A DNA stretch of 64,000 nucleotides from positions 558,001 to 622,000 of the forward strand of contig NZ_CP016353.1 in assembly GCF_002240355.1 (NCBI RefSeq), given 5' to 3'. Origin of the DNA: Prauserella marina (GTDB lineage: Bacteria; Actinomycetota; Actinomycetes; Mycobacteriales; Pseudonocardiaceae). How positions within the stretch are numbered: the first letter of the stretch is position 1; the number at the start of each line of letters is the position of its first letter. Below the pieces are notes generated by a model. The model was given only the letters and a program-made list of their open reading frames with translations, was not told where the DNA came from and ran no database searches. Shown here piece after piece: positions 42,796-51,837 of the stretch. Position numbers and translations under genes: made by a program.

Positions 42796-42879
42796 GTACG
42801 CCGAGTTCTGCGTTCAGTACGCCGAGATCCGCACCCGGGACAGCGAGATCCGCGTTCGGGTCGATGAGTGCCGCATTCG
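42796..42879. repeat. 21-bp tandem repeat, four units
   Basis: Units at 42796, 42817, 42838 and 42859 follow the pattern GKACGCCGAGATCCGCGTTCG with substitutions. The surrounding 360 nt (42763-43123) carry no recognisable gene: the frames open across it have no ribosome site or family. Its spacing of two helical turns per unit suggests protein binding or a dispersed intergenic repeat. Confidence 0.75.
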
Positions 42880-43123
42880 CGATCCCGGTCCCGACCTACC
42901 TGCCCCTGTCCGGTCTCCTGGCTCGCGTCGCGAGGCCCCGCCGGGTCGCCCGCGTTCTGCTCACGCGGCCACCCGGCACACACTGCCGCCCGCGTCCCCG
43001 CCGATCCTCGGCCCATAAACCCGATCCAAGCCCTGTTGGGGAGAACCCAACTATCGGCGCTACCGGTGTCTGAGCAGCGCGCTCACTCTATCGAGTGAAT
43101 CCCCTGCGAAAGTGAGAACCGGT

Positions 43124-44215
43124 ATGAACAGGACGTCCAGAACCGCGATCACCATGGCAGCCGGCGCGCTCGCGCTGGGCCTTCTAGTACCGAGTACGGC
43201 GTCGGCACGGAGTATCGAGGGCTACTCTGCCGACGTCGCCGGCGCCGCCGTCGAGGCGCTGACGGCGGAGCGGGGCATCACCGATGCCGCCGCGAGCGAG
43301 ATCCTCCGCGTCCAGGAAGCAAGCGCGGCGAAGGCCACGAAGCTGGCCGATGCGCTCGGCGCCGAACAAGCGGGCAGCTACCTCGACGCCGACGGCCTTC
43401 CCGTCGTCAACGTGGTCACCGAAGCCGCCGCGGACAAGGTGGCCGACGCGGGCGCCACCGCGAAACTCGTTTCCCGGTCGGCTGACCAACTCGAAGCGGC
43501 CCGCGCGCAACTCGCGGCCGTACAGGGTGCGACCCACACCTCCATCGGACTCGATCCCGTCGCCAACCAGGTCGTCCTCACGATCGCCGACGAGGCCGAC
43601 GACGCCGTCGCGGCGAGGCTCACCGCGACGGCGGCACGACTGGGTGATGCGGTGCGCGTCGACAACGTCACCGGTGGCATGCACAAGGCCATCTACAACG
43701 GCGAAGCCATCACCGGCGGCGGATCACGCTGCTCGGCGGGCTTCAACACCAACAGGGACGGGCAGGACTACATCGTCGACGCGGGACACTGCACAGCCGC
43801 GGTCGCCGAATGGAACGTCGGCCCGTCCGAGGGTGCGAGCTTCCCCGGCGACGACTACGGCCTCATCCGCAATGACACCGGCAGCGCGCCTGGCGAGGTG
43901 ACGTTGTGGGACGGCTCGACACAGCCCATCAGCTCGGCGGCCGACGCGACCGTAGGGCAGCAGATCTGCAAGAGCGGCAGCACGACGCAGCTCACCTGTG
44001 GTGTCGTGCAAGCGGTCGGCGTCACCGTCAACTACGCGGAGGGCGCGGTGCACGAACTCGTGCAGACGAGCGCGGCCGTGAACTCGGGCGACTCGGGCGG
44101 CTGTCTGTTCGCGGGCAGCGTCGGACTCGGCATCACCTCGGGCATGGGTGGCGGCAGCTCCTATTTCCAGCCCGTCGTCGAAGCACTCGACGCCTACGGC
44201 GTCTCGCTGAACTGA
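43124..44215 (+). CDS. Secreted S1 serine protease with propeptide (streptogrisin-like)
   Basis: The 363-residue preproprotease has a signal peptide (AITMAAGALALGLLVPSTASA, residues about 7-27), an alpha-lytic-type propeptide (about 28-190) that chaperones folding, and a chymotrypsin-like mature domain. The catalytic triad is His in IVDAGHCTAAV, Asp in GDDYGLIRND and Ser in AVNSGDSGGCLF. Cysteines suggest disulfides usual for exported actinomycete proteases. The ATG at 43124 is chosen; an in-frame GTG four codons upstream is an alternative. It is followed by a 17-bp hairpin and interrupts the rpmG-hadA order found in mycobacteria. Confidence 0.93.
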   Translation: MNRTSRTAITMAAGALALGLLVPSTASARSIEGYSADVAGAAVEALTAERGITDAAASEILRVQEASAAKATKLADALGAEQAGSYLDADGLPVVNVVTEAAADKVADAGATAKLVSRSADQLEAARAQLAAVQGATHTSIGLDPVANQVVLTIADEADDAVAARLTATAARLGDAVRVDNVTGGMHKAIYNGEAITGGGSRCSAGFNTNRDGQDYIVDAGHCTAAVAEWNVGPSEGASFPGDDYGLIRNDTGSAPGEVTLWDGSTQPISSAADATVGQQICKSGSTTQLTCGVVQAVGVTVNYAEGAVHELVQTSAAVNSGDSGGCLFAGSVGLGITSGMGGGSSYFQPVVEALDAYGVSLN

Positions 44216-44227
44216 CCGGCGACCCTG

Positions 44228-44266
44228 CCGGATGTGTCTCTCGGCGCACCCGAGGGACACATCCGG
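44228..44266 (+). terminator. Terminator after the protease gene
   Basis: CCGGATGTGTC (44228-44238) pairs with GACACATCCGG (44256-44266), extended by a wobble pair and CTCGG/CCGAG to a 17-bp stem with a five-base loop. It lies 12 nt past the protease stop; no T-run follows. Confidence 0.7.
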
Positions 44267-44291
44267 TCCCCGCCCCGGCAGGTAATCTGCT

Positions 44292-44738
44292 GTGGTGCCA
44301 CTCGATCCCACATTCATCGGCAGGTCTTATCCGCCGACCAGCAGCTACGAGGTCAGCAGGGAGAAGATCGCGGAGTTCGCCGACGCGATCGGCGACGCGA
44401 GCCCCCTGTATCGCGACGTCGAAGCGGCGAAGGCGGCGGGCTACCCGGACGTCGTCGCTCCGCCGACATTCCTGACGATCATCAACCTCGCTGCCATCAA
44501 CGCGATCGTCGCCGACCCCGAGCTGGGACTCGACTACTCGCGCATGGTGCATGGCGATCAGCGGTTCACCCATCACCGCCCCATTCATGCCGGTGACCGG
44601 CTGCTGCTGACGACCCGCATCGACGACATCTTCACAAGGGCGGGCAACGACTTCCTGAACGTCAGGGCCGATGTCAGCACCGTCGAAGGCGAACAGGTCT
44701 GCACCACCAATGCCCAGCTCGTCGTCAGGGGAGAGTGA
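44292..44738 (+). CDS. hadA: (3R)-hydroxyacyl-ACP dehydratase subunit HadA
   Basis: The 148-residue MaoC-like N-subunit of the FAS-II dehydratase: IGRSYPPTSSYEVSREKIAE, DAIGDASPLYRDVEAAKAAG and VVAPPTFLTIIN are characteristic. It lacks the catalytic hydratase motif, which is in HadB, and stabilises the acyl chain. Two consecutive GTG codons (44292 and 44295) could start it; no clear ribosome site precedes them. The stop precedes the hadB ATG by 1 nt, so translation is coupled. HadC, present in mycobacteria, is absent, consistent with a genus lacking mycolic acids. Confidence 0.93.
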   Translation: MVPLDPTFIGRSYPPTSSYEVSREKIAEFADAIGDASPLYRDVEAAKAAGYPDVVAPPTFLTIINLAAINAIVADPELGLDYSRMVHGDQRFTHHRPIHAGDRLLLTTRIDDIFTRAGNDFLNVRADVSTVEGEQVCTTNAQLVVRGE

Positions 44739-44739
44739 C

Positions 44740-45144
44740 ATGCAGGCCACAGTGGGAGATCAGCTTCCACCCCTCTCCGTGCGCGTGACGAGGGCTCAGC
44801 TTGTGCGCTACGCGGGGGCGTCTCTCGACTTCAACCCGATCCATTGGAACGAGCGCTTCGCCAAGGGGGTCGGCCTTCCCGACGTCATCGCACACGGCAT
44901 GCTCACCATGGCCCTTGGCAGCAGGATGGTCGGTGACTGGCTCGGCGATCCGGCACGCATCGTCCATTACGGAGCCCGGTTCACCCGGCCCGTCGTAGTG
45001 CCCGACGACGAGGACGGCGCGCTCGTCGAGTTCACCGGCAAGATCGGCGAGGTCCGCGACGACGGCACGGCAAGGGTGGACATCACCGCGAAGTTCGAGG
45101 GAAAAACCGTTCTCGGCAAGGCGCAAGCCGTGGTGCGGCTTTAG
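44740..45144 (+). CDS. hadB: (3R)-hydroxyacyl-ACP dehydratase subunit HadB
   Basis: The 134-residue catalytic subunit has the hot-dog hydratase motif YAGASLDFNPIHWNERFAKG with the Asp-His pair, and GLPDVIAHGMLTMALGSRMV. With HadA it dehydrates 3-hydroxyacyl-ACP in fatty acid elongation. The ATG at 44740 follows hadA directly with GGGGAGAG upstream; an overlapping longer frame is rejected. Its end overlaps the stop of the convergent SGNH lipoprotein gene by 4 nt. Confidence 0.94.
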   Translation: MQATVGDQLPPLSVRVTRAQLVRYAGASLDFNPIHWNERFAKGVGLPDVIAHGMLTMALGSRMVGDWLGDPARIVHYGARFTRPVVVPDDEDGALVEFTGKIGEVRDDGTARVDITAKFEGKTVLGKAQAVVRL

Positions 45145-46049
45145 ACCTGGCCGATCACGTGCAGTACCGCCTCGGCCATTGCCTTCTCGCCACGCGCGTT
45201 GGGGTGCAGCGGGGCGGTTTCCGTGCTTGATCGTGGACCTTCGATCCACCGTTGCTCGGCGGGCGCGCACATGCCGTGGCCTTCGGTGAACGAGGTCGTC
45301 TCCGCGAACTCGGCGCCGTGCTCGCGAGCCTTGTCGGAGAGCTGACCGTTGAGCTGATCGAGGCCCTGCCTGAGAAACTCCACGTCGGAAGGGCTGTAGG
45401 GAAGCTCAGGCCAGCAGGCGTTGCCGTCGTCGGGCACGACGGCCGGGTAGCCGACAAGTACCACCCTCGCTTTCGGGGCCTTCTCGGCGACCTTGCCGAG
45501 CACTGAACCGACTCTGTCCGCCGCGTCGGCGATGGCGGCGTCGAACCGCGTCGTTCCTCGGTCGCCGAGCTGATCGCGGCATGGAGTCGCGTTCGGATCG
45601 GTCGTCGTGCACGTGGCCGCCGCGGCGACGAGGCCAACGTCGTTGCCCGCTATGCCGATGGTCACCAGCGTCGTTTCCGGTGTCACCGCGTCGATCTGCG
45701 CGGGATTGGTTCCCTCCGGCGTCCGTTGCGGCCTGGTGAGGTCAGCCGTCGTCGCGCCACCACAACTCGCGTCCGTGAACTCGGTGGCCCGCAACGACTC
45801 CGCGACCAGCCGCGGATAGTTGACCTCGGTTCGCCCGCAGCCCGCCGGTGAACCCACCGCCTTGCCCGCGCCCGGCGCCGACGTGTACGAGTCGCCGAGC
45901 GCGACATAGCGCACCGCCGAGGTACCGGGGGAGGTGGGCGCGGCGGCTTCCGGGGCCTGCTGACCGGTTTGCCGCTCGGTTTCCTGAGTTCCGCAGGCCG
46001 TCACGGTGATGAGCACACCGATGAGGACCAGCCCGTGTCGACGACGCAT
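45141..46049 (-). CDS. SGNH/GDSL hydrolase lipoprotein
   Basis: The 302-residue protein has a lipoprotein signal peptide with lipobox VTAC (Cys19) and a short Pro/Ala linker. The SGNH blocks are visible: GDSYTSAPGAG (Ser), CGGATTAD, TIGIAGNDVG (Asn) and the Asp/His block in ETAPLHPNARG. It resembles exported esterases and lipases of actinomycetes. Cysteine pairs suggest disulfides. Target esters may be lipids or polysaccharide acetyl groups. It is convergent with hadB. Confidence 0.9.
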   Translation of the reverse strand: MRRRHGLVLIGVLITVTACGTQETERQTGQQAPEAAAPTSPGTSAVRYVALGDSYTSAPGAGKAVGSPAGCGRTEVNYPRLVAESLRATEFTDASCGGATTADLTRPQRTPEGTNPAQIDAVTPETTLVTIGIAGNDVGLVAAAATCTTTDPNATPCRDQLGDRGTTRFDAAIADAADRVGSVLGKVAEKAPKARVVLVGYPAVVPDDGNACWPELPYSPSDVEFLRQGLDQLNGQLSDKAREHGAEFAETTSFTEGHGMCAPAEQRWIEGPRSSTETAPLHPNARGEKAMAEAVLHVIGQV

Positions 46050-46065
46050 TACCCGTGTTTGTATC

Positions 46066-47058
46066 TCATTGGCTTGGTTGCGGCGACTCGCGGCGCAGCA
46101 GGTCGTTGATGAGCCCCGCCGCCTGCTCCGGCCGGTCGACGGTTGCCCAGACGACCTGTCCGCCGCGCAGGGTCAGTTTCAGGGCGGGCCCGCCGCGGAG
46201 CTTGTAGGCCATGGTGCCGGTCGCCGGATTGGCCCTGATCCCGAAGCCGCCGAGGCTCCAGAAACCGAGAGACCCGGTGTCGGCGCTCGCGATGTCGCTC
46301 AACGGCACGTGGCGGCGAGGGAATCCGAGAATGCCGAAGCGGATGGTCACGCCGTTCTCGTTGACGACAACGCCGAGTCTGGACATCACAAGACCGAGCA
46401 CGAGCCCGGTACCGAGCACGATGAGGTAGGCGACGATCGGCACCGGCGTACCGCTCACCGTCTCGATCCCGAACAGCAACAGCACGACGGGAACGATGGT
46501 CGCGGCGGCGACGAAGCTCGTCGTGCCACCGAGCCAGGAGGCTCGCTGGCCTGGCTCAAGGCCGACCGAAGGCCCCTCAGGCGATGGCGGGGTCTGCGCT
46601 GTGGGGCGCACGCCCGGCCCCGCGACGAGCGCGGCGAGTCCGGCGGTGAGCGCACTGAGTCCGAGCAGCAGCACCAGCACCAGCCAGCCACCTGCGACGT
46701 GGTTCCACGCGGGTGCGTCCAGGTTCACGATCAAGGTGGCGACGAGCAGGAGCGAGGGTAGTGCCGCGAACCATGCCTCGAAGGTGACGACGCCTCGCGA
46801 AAGGCCACGGTCCTTGGTGACGGCCAACAGCGCGAGGCCGGAGCCGATGATCGCCAGCACCGCCGCCGCGACGAGGGAGCCGACGGTCAATCCGGTCAGC
46901 GACGCCGACCGGTCGGCGTCGCCGCCGGGTCCCCAGTGGACGGCGAGCGGATCGGGGAAGCGGCCTGCCAGCGCACCTCGCACGACGACGGCGGCGCAGG
47001 CGGCGAGCGCAGGGATCCCCAGCGTGGCCGAAAGCGCTCGAACAGCGGTCTTTCTCAT
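46066..47058 (-). CDS. DUF1648-containing membrane protein
   Basis: The 330-residue protein has an N-terminal DUF1648-like region (GRFPDPLAVHWGPGGDADR), about six membrane helices (for example VTFEAWFAALPSLLLVATLI and SFVAAATIVPVVLLLFGIE), and a C-terminal cytoplasmic PH-like domain (VVVNENGVTIRFGILGFPRR, VPLSDIASADTGSLGFWSLGG). The ATG overlaps the end of a YtrA-type GntR gene. In Bacilli such pairs belong to antibiotic or envelope-stress modules; the role here is likely similar but unproven. Confidence 0.8.
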   Translation of the reverse strand: MRKTAVRALSATLGIPALAACAAVVVRGALAGRFPDPLAVHWGPGGDADRSASLTGLTVGSLVAAAVLAIIGSGLALLAVTKDRGLSRGVVTFEAWFAALPSLLLVATLIVNLDAPAWNHVAGGWLVLVLLLGLSALTAGLAALVAGPGVRPTAQTPPSPEGPSVGLEPGQRASWLGGTTSFVAAATIVPVVLLLFGIETVSGTPVPIVAYLIVLGTGLVLGLVMSRLGVVVNENGVTIRFGILGFPRRHVPLSDIASADTGSLGFWSLGGFGIRANPATGTMAYKLRGGPALKLTLRGGQVVWATVDRPEQAAGLINDLLRRESPQPSQ

Positions 47059-47405
47059 GCGAATCTCTCTCTGACGATCGTGATGAGTTCTTCTCTCGAC
47101 AGCCCGGCCTTGCGAGCTTCCTCGACGAGTTCGCCGACGAGGTGGGTTGTCCGCGCCATGGTGTTGGCGTTGCCGGTGACCACCGCGCCGCGCCTGCGCC
47201 GCAGTTCGATCAGCCCTTCGTCCCGCAGGACGGCGTACGCGCGCAGGACCGTGTGCACGTTGATCTCCAACGAAGCCGCCAATTCCCTTGCTGGCGGGAG
47301 ATGTTCTCCCTTGCCGACCTCGCCTTCGGACAGCGCTCGCCTGACGGACGAGGCGACCTGCTCGAAGAGCGGGGCCGTCGAGGCGGGGTCGATGCGTACC
47401 AGCAT
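47055..47405 (-). CDS. GntR regulator, YtrA subfamily
   Basis: The 116-residue regulator is a minimal GntR protein: winged helix (STAPLFEQVASSVRRALSEG, LPPARELAASLEINVHTVLR) plus a short C-terminal helix for dimerisation, as in YtrA. The ATG at 47405 is immediately preceded by an inverted repeat that should be its own operator. The stop overlaps the ATG of the DUF1648 membrane protein gene by 4 nt (ATGA), so the two are expressed together and probably repress themselves until an envelope signal arrives. Confidence 0.9.
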   Translation of the reverse strand: MLVRIDPASTAPLFEQVASSVRRALSEGEVGKGEHLPPARELAASLEINVHTVLRAYAVLRDEGLIELRRRRGAVVTGNANTMARTTHLVGELVEEARKAGLSREELITIVRERFA

Positions 47406-47406
47406 A

Positions 47407-47425
47407 GTTCTAACTCTACTAGAAC
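47407..47425 (-). promoter_or_regulatory. Probable YtrA operator
   Basis: GTTCTA (47407-47412) and TAGAAC (47420-47425) are a perfect inverted repeat with a 7-bp spacer, ending 1 bp before the GntR start codon. Its placement over the start region suggests autorepression and perhaps a leaderless transcript. Confidence 0.65.
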
Positions 47426-47453
47426 AAACGCCAAAAGTGGGAGGTGGGCATGA

Positions 47454-47485
47454 AAAAGGCCCCCGACCTTGATCGGGGGCCTTTT
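47454..47485 (-). terminator. Terminator after the aminotransferase gene
   Basis: AAAAGGCCCCCGA (47454-47466) and TCGGGGGCCTTTT (47473-47485) form a perfect 13-bp stem; on the minus strand it ends in a T-run. It lies 20 nt past the aminotransferase stop. Confidence 0.9.
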
Positions 47486-47504
47486 CGGTTGCTGTTCCTG
47501 GGAG

Positions 47505-48737
47505 TTACTTGGCCTCGCCGAGGAGGGCCGCGACCCTGTTCACGCCCTCGACCAGATCCGACTCGGCCAGCGCGTAGGAGAAGCGGAAGTAGCCGGGCGT
47601 CCCGAACGCCTCGCCAGGCACGACGGCGACCTCGGCCTCGCGGAGGATCAGGTCGGCCAGTTCAACCGTGTTCTGGGGGCGCTCGCCTCGGATCTCCTTG
47701 CCGAGCAATGCCTTGACCGACGGGTAGGCGTAGAACGCGCCCTCCGGCGTCGGGCACTCGACGCCGGGGATGGCCGACAGCAATGACACGATCTTCTTGC
47801 GGCGGGCGTCGAAGGATTCCCGCATCTCGTGCACGACATCGAGCGGACCGGCGACGGCCGCCAGAGCGGCGCGCTGCGACACGTTCGCGACGTTGCCGCA
47901 CAGGTGCGACTGGAAGCTCGAAGCTGCCTTGATCACGTCGTTAGGGCCGATGATCCAGCCGACCCGCCAGCCGGTCATCGAGTAGGTCTTGGCGACACCG
48001 TTGAGGATCAGCGTCTGGTCAGCCAGTTCCGGCACGACGACCGGCATCGACTCGGCCTTCGCGCCGTCGTAGACGAGGTGTTCGTAGATCTCGTCGGTGA
48101 TCACCCAGATGCCGTGCTCCAGAGCCCAGCGGCCAATCGCCTCGACCTGCTCACGCGGGTACACCGCGCCGGTCGGGTTGGAAGGCGAGTTGAACAGCAG
48201 GACCTTCGTGCGCTCGGTGCGAGCGGCTTCGAGCTGGTCGACGGTCACCAGGTAACCGGTCGACTCGTCGGCGGTGACCTGCACGGGAACCCCGCCGGCC
48301 AGTGCGATCGGCTCCGGGTAGGTGGTCCAGAACGGCGCGGGGAGCAGCACCTCGTCGCCGGGGTCGAGCAGGGTCGCGAACGCGGAATACACCGCCTGCT
48401 TTCCACCGTTGGTCACGAGGACCTGGGATGCCTCGCACGCGAAGCCGGAGTCCCGCAGCGTCTTGGCCGCGATGGCTTCCCGCAGTTCGGGGAGACCGGC
48501 CGCCGCCGTGTAGCCGTGGTTGCCCCGCTCGCGGACGGCGGCGGCAGCGGCCTCGACGACGTAGTCGGGTGTGGGAAAGTCGGGCTGGCCGGCACCGAAA
48601 CCGATCACGGGCCGCCCCTGAGCCTTCAGTGCCTTCGCCTTCGCGTCCACCGCGAGCGTCGCGGAGGGCGTGATACCCGCGATGCGGGCGGACACGCGAG
48701 AACGTGGGCTGGTGACAGTACTTCCGGGTGTGGCCAT
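47505..48737 (-). CDS. Pyridoxal-phosphate aminotransferase, aspartate aminotransferase type
   Basis: The 410-residue class I aminotransferase transfers the amino group of aspartate or related amino acids to 2-oxoglutarate. Seen are [17 protein letters not shown], substrate-site Tyr in [16 protein letters not shown], the NPTGAVY motif, [13 protein letters not shown], the PLP lysine in [15 protein letters not shown] and the C-terminal Arg in [11 protein letters not shown]. The family is the subgroup I-gamma AspAT found across actinomycetes; prephenate activity is possible. ATG 48737 lacks a strong ribosome site. It is transcribed alone and divergent from tRNA-Trp. Confidence 0.92.
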   Translation of the reverse strand: MATPGSTVTSPRSRVSARIAGITPSATLAVDAKAKALKAQGRPVIGFGAGQPDFPTPDYVVEAAAAAVRERGNHGYTAAAGLPELREAIAAKTLRDSGFACEASQVLVTNGGKQAVYSAFATLLDPGDEVLLPAPFWTTYPEPIALAGGVPVQVTADESTGYLVTVDQLEAARTERTKVLLFNSPSNPTGAVYPREQVEAIGRWALEHGIWVITDEIYEHLVYDGAKAESMPVVVPELADQTLILNGVAKTYSMTGWRVGWIIGPNDVIKAASSFQSHLCGNVANVSQRAALAAVAGPLDVVHEMRESFDARRKKIVSLLSAIPGVECPTPEGAFYAYPSVKALLGKEIRGERPQNTVELADLILREAEVAVVPGEAFGTPGYFRFSYALAESDLVEGVNRVAALLGEAK

Positions 48738-48926
48738 GCCGACATTTTTTCACGTGCGATTTTCGCGGTGGACAGCCGCCCCGTTGGCGTGTGGTGGGCG
48801 CGGTTGCGAGGCGATATCCGGCTTGCCGTAGACTGCCGGACTTGGGACGTTCGACACTCGACCCTGCGCTCCATGTGGGGTTGGTTGAGTGCGTCCTCGT
48901 GAGCGGTTCGGCGCGAATCCGCTCGA

Positions 48927-48999
<73 letters not shown>

Positions 49000-49033
49000 C
49001 GTTGACGTGTCAGGTGGAGCGGAGGAGTAGCTC

Positions 49034-49489
49034 GTGAGCGAGGACGGCGAGAAGGACGAAAAGAGGGCGGCCAAGCGCTCTTCCCGTCCCGTCACCGCCG
49101 CGGCTCGGCGTGAGCGCCGTGCCTCCGCGCGCCCTGCCGACACGGGCACCGAGGCTGACTCAGAGTCGGGGGCCGGTAAGAGCGCGGACGCGAAGAAACG
49201 GCCTTCGCCGAAGGGAAAGACTTCGGAAAAGGCCGCCAAGCCTGTCGGCAAGGACAAGCCGACGCCGAAGCGGAATCGCAAGGAGACAAAGCGGGGTGGC
49301 CTGTTTTCGCGTCTCGTGCGGTTCGTTCGTGAGGTCTGGGCAGAGCTGCGCAAGGTCATCTGGCCTACCCGCAAGCAGATGATCACCTACACCATCGTGG
49401 TGCTGGTGTTCGTGGCCTTCATGGTGGCCCTTGTTGCCGGGCTTGACGTCCTGTTCATCAAGGGCATGGACTTCATATTCGGTAACTGA
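49034..49489 (+). CDS. secE: Preprotein translocase subunit SecE
   Basis: The 151-residue SecE clamps the SecYEG channel in the cytoplasmic membrane. The conserved domain is at the C-terminus: [20 protein letters not shown], then a single membrane helix ([20 protein letters not shown]). A long charged Lys/Arg/Ala-rich N-terminal extension of about 85 residues is typical of actinomycetes. It starts at a GTG at 49034 with GGAGGAG upstream, downstream of tRNA-Trp, and precedes nusG. Confidence 0.96.
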   Translation: MSEDGEKDEKRAAKRSSRPVTAAARRERRASARPADTGTEADSESGAGKSADAKKRPSPKGKTSEKAAKPVGKDKPTPKRNRKETKRGGLFSRLVRFVREVWAELRKVIWPTRKQMITYTIVVLVFVAFMVALVAGLDVLFIKGMDFIFGN

Positions 49490-50437
<948 letters not shown>

Positions 50438-50509
50438 CGGCCGCAGAGCCGGCCGGAAGTCCCGCGCCACGGCAGGTGCGCGGGGGAGCAACACTGAACA
50501 GGAACAGGA

Positions 50510-50941
50510 ATGCCACCCAAGAAGAAGAAGCTTGCAGCGATCATCAAGCTGCAGATCCAGGCGGGCGCCGCGAACCCGGCGCCTCCCGTGGGCCCGGCGC
50601 TGGGCCAGCACGGTGTCAACATCATGGAGTTCTGCAAGGCATACAACGCGGCGACCGAGTCGCAGCGTGGCAATGTCGTGCCGGTCGAGATCTCCGTGTT
50701 CGAGGACCGCTCGTTCGACTTCAAGCTCAAGACGCCGCCGGCCGCGAAGCTGCTGCTCAAGGCCGCTGGCATCGACAAGGGCAGCGGCGAGCCGCACAAG
50801 ACCAAGGTCGGCAAGGTGACCTGGGACCAGGTGCGGGACATCGCCGAGACCAAGAAGAGCGACCTCAACGCACACGACACCGACCAGGCCGCGAAGATCA
50901 TCGCCGGCACCGCCCGGTCGATGGGGCTCACCGTCGAATAG
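50510..50941 (+). CDS. rplK: 50S ribosomal protein L11
   Basis: L11 binds 23S rRNA at the GTPase-associated centre and is the target region of thiopeptides. The 143-residue product shows the proline-rich [20 protein letters not shown] and [13 protein letters not shown], as in all bacterial L11. ATG at 50510 with GGAACAGGA upstream. It is cotranscribed with rplA, 104 nt downstream. Confidence 0.98.
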   Translation: MPPKKKKLAAIIKLQIQAGAANPAPPVGPALGQHGVNIMEFCKAYNAATESQRGNVVPVEISVFEDRSFDFKLKTPPAAKLLLKAAGIDKGSGEPHKTKVGKVTWDQVRDIAETKKSDLNAHDTDQAAKIIAGTARSMGLTVE

Positions 50942-51045
50942 TCGCCGACGCCGAGCGCTCGCGAGCGGGTGCCCGGCACGTGGAAGGGCCAGGCGCTGGC
51001 CCACACCACAACTGATCCATTCACTATTTCTCAAGAGGACAGAGC

Positions 51046-51765
51046 ATGACCAAGCGCAGCAAGGCATACCGTCAGGCCGCCGAGCTGATCGACCGCGAGC
51101 GGCTGTACGGGCCGCTTGAGGCCGTGAAGCTCGCGAAAGAGACCGCCAAGATCAAGATGGATGCCACGGTCGAGGTCGCGATGCGGCTCGGCGTGGATCC
51201 CCGCAAGGCCGACCAGATGGTCCGCGGCACCGTGAACCTGCCGCACGGTACGGGTAAGACCGTCCGCGTCATTGTTTTCGCCACCGGTGACAAGGCCGCC
51301 GAGGCCGAGGCCGCCGGTGCCGACGCGGTTGGCTCCGACGATTTGATCGAGCGCATCCAGGGTGGCTGGCTCGACTTCGACGCCGCGATCGCGACGCCGG
51401 ACCAGATGGCGAAGGTCGGGCGGGTCGCCCGCATCCTCGGCCCGCGTGGCCTGATGCCGAACCCGAAGACCGGCACGGTGACCCCCGCTGTCAGCAAGGC
51501 TGTGGCCGACATCAAGGGCGGCAAGATCAGCTTCCGCGTTGACAAGCAGGCGAACCTGCACCTGGTCATCGGCAAGGCATCGTTCGAAGCCGACAAGCTG
51601 GTGGAGAACTACGCGGCGGCGTTGGACGAGGTGCTTCGCGCGAAGCCGTCCGCGGCGAAGGGCCGCTACCTCAAGAAGGTCACCTTCACGACGACCATGG
51701 GCCCCGGTATCCCGGTCGACCCTGCTCGTACGAGGGACCTGCTGGCGGAAGACGCCACGGCCTGA
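51046..51765 (+). CDS. rplA: 50S ribosomal protein L1
   Basis: L1 forms the mobile stalk at the ribosomal E site and can autoregulate its own mRNA. The 239-residue protein carries [20 protein letters not shown], the RNA-binding [16 protein letters not shown] and [26 protein letters not shown] lies upstream of the ATG at 51046. It ends at a strong terminator, after which an unrelated gene on the other strand separates it from rplJ. Confidence 0.98.
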   Translation: MTKRSKAYRQAAELIDRERLYGPLEAVKLAKETAKIKMDATVEVAMRLGVDPRKADQMVRGTVNLPHGTGKTVRVIVFATGDKAAEAEAAGADAVGSDDLIERIQGGWLDFDAAIATPDQMAKVGRVARILGPRGLMPNPKTGTVTPAVSKAVADIKGGKISFRVDKQANLHLVIGKASFEADKLVENYAAALDEVLRAKPSAAKGRYLKKVTFTTTMGPGIPVDPARTRDLLAEDATA

Positions 51766-51775
51766 CATCACAGAC

Positions 51776-51813
51776 AAGCGGGGCGGTCATCCTTTCGGAT
51801 GGCCGCCCCGCTT
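51776..51813 (+). terminator. Terminator after rplA
   Basis: AAGCGGGGCGG (51776-51786) pairs with CCGCCCCGCTT (51803-51813), extended inward by CATCC/GGATG with a TTTC loop; TTGTGTTG follows. It may serve both convergent genes. Confidence 0.9.
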
Positions 51814-51837
51814 TGTGTTGAGGTCTTTCCGCGTTTC

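Noticed and set aside
42767-43018. Possible 83-residue gene covering the 21-bp repeats
   Set aside because: Its content is only the repeat translation plus Pro/Arg-rich sequence; it begins inside the rpmG terminator tail and has no ribosome site.
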